Shown: positions 22,094 through 22,215 of the stretch, piece after piece
How the letters are laid out: the number at the start of each line of letters is the position of its first letter
Numbering within the stretch: position 1 is the stretch's first letter
Source of the DNA: a virus
IMG/VR virus record: IMGVR_UViG_3300042924_001976
Location: 1-22,215 of that record
Reading direction: 5' to 3' (one strand)
DNA length: 22,215 nucleotides
Translations under genes and position numbers: made by a program
Notes under the pieces: generated by a model
Seen by the model: the letters and a program-made list of their open reading frames with translations, nothing else
The model's database searches: none
What the model was told of the DNA's origin: nothing

Positions 22094-22215
22094 TCAGTTG
22101 TAGTTCAAAACATAGAGGTCCAGGACCCGTTTAATATGCCCAGGCAGGTTGCTCTGGTTGAGGTACTGAACTTGAGCATTTCCTGTGGTAACCGCAATTT
22201 GACTCTGTACAGCAC
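22094..22215 (-). CDS. 3' end of an upstream gene, probably head or head-tail joining (partial)
   Basis: The last 39 codons (ending NLPGHIKRVLDLYVLNYN) and a TGA at 22094-22096 are visible; the start lies beyond the right edge. Of the three minus-strand frames this is the only one open up to the next gene start, and its stop is one base from that ATG, as in the other tight junctions here. Function cannot be assigned from this piece; synteny suggests a head completion or connector protein. Confidence 0.65.
   Translation of the reverse strand, partial: AVQSQIAVTTGNAQVQYLNQSNLPGHIKRVLDLYVLNYN

Noticed and set aside
1-22215. CRISPR array, tRNA, integrase, attachment site, defence island
   Set aside because: No direct repeats with spacers, cloverleaf-like sequences, recombinase motifs or non-structural genes were seen. 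The whole window is a structural tail module.

Overview
The window is part of a tailed-phage (or prophage) genome: the tail morphogenesis and adhesion module of a long-tailed siphovirus. Every supportable gene is on the minus strand, so the region reads from position 22215 down to 1. Genes are packed with overlaps or gaps of a few bases, most have AAGGAG-type ribosome sites, and the promoters are of bacterial sigma-70 type. The sequence is fairly AT-rich. I see no tail sheath gene, tRNA, integrase, transposase or CRISPR array. The host cannot be named from the sequence; it is a bacterium with consensus sigma-70 signals.

In transcription order there are three blocks, separated by two strong intrinsic terminators. 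Block 1 (22215 to about 17780) holds the tail end of a head or connector gene, a 557-residue head-tail connector candidate, a tail terminator protein, a 421-residue tail tube protein that looks internally duplicated, and a tail assembly chaperone pair. The pair is joined by a lambda G/GT-style -1 frameshift at a perfect GGGAAAC slippery heptamer. Block 2 (about 17755 to 1933) opens with a perfect consensus promoter (TTGACA, 17 bases, TATAAT). It encodes a 2425-residue tape measure protein, a 594-residue tail tip or hub protein, a 1781-residue modular central fibre, a 108-residue protein of unknown function, and a 313-residue tail tip accessory protein. A 14-bp-stem terminator ends it. Block 3 (about 1929 to 1, running off the window) starts at an extended -10 promoter. 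It encodes a BppU-like baseplate adaptor and the first 437 residues of a fibre-like protein built of Asp-rich repeats about 20 residues long.

Together: the chaperones load tube subunits onto the tape measure, the tube polymerises to the length the tape sets, the terminator and connector proteins cap the tail and join it to the head, and the hub, fibre, adaptor and repeat-fibre proteins form the tip that meets the host. The least ordinary items are the frameshift pair, the candidate duplicated tube, the separate consensus promoter for the tape measure, and the unfinished repeat fibre. The layout is a recognisable siphovirus tail module; I found no evidence of a wholly new kind of system.
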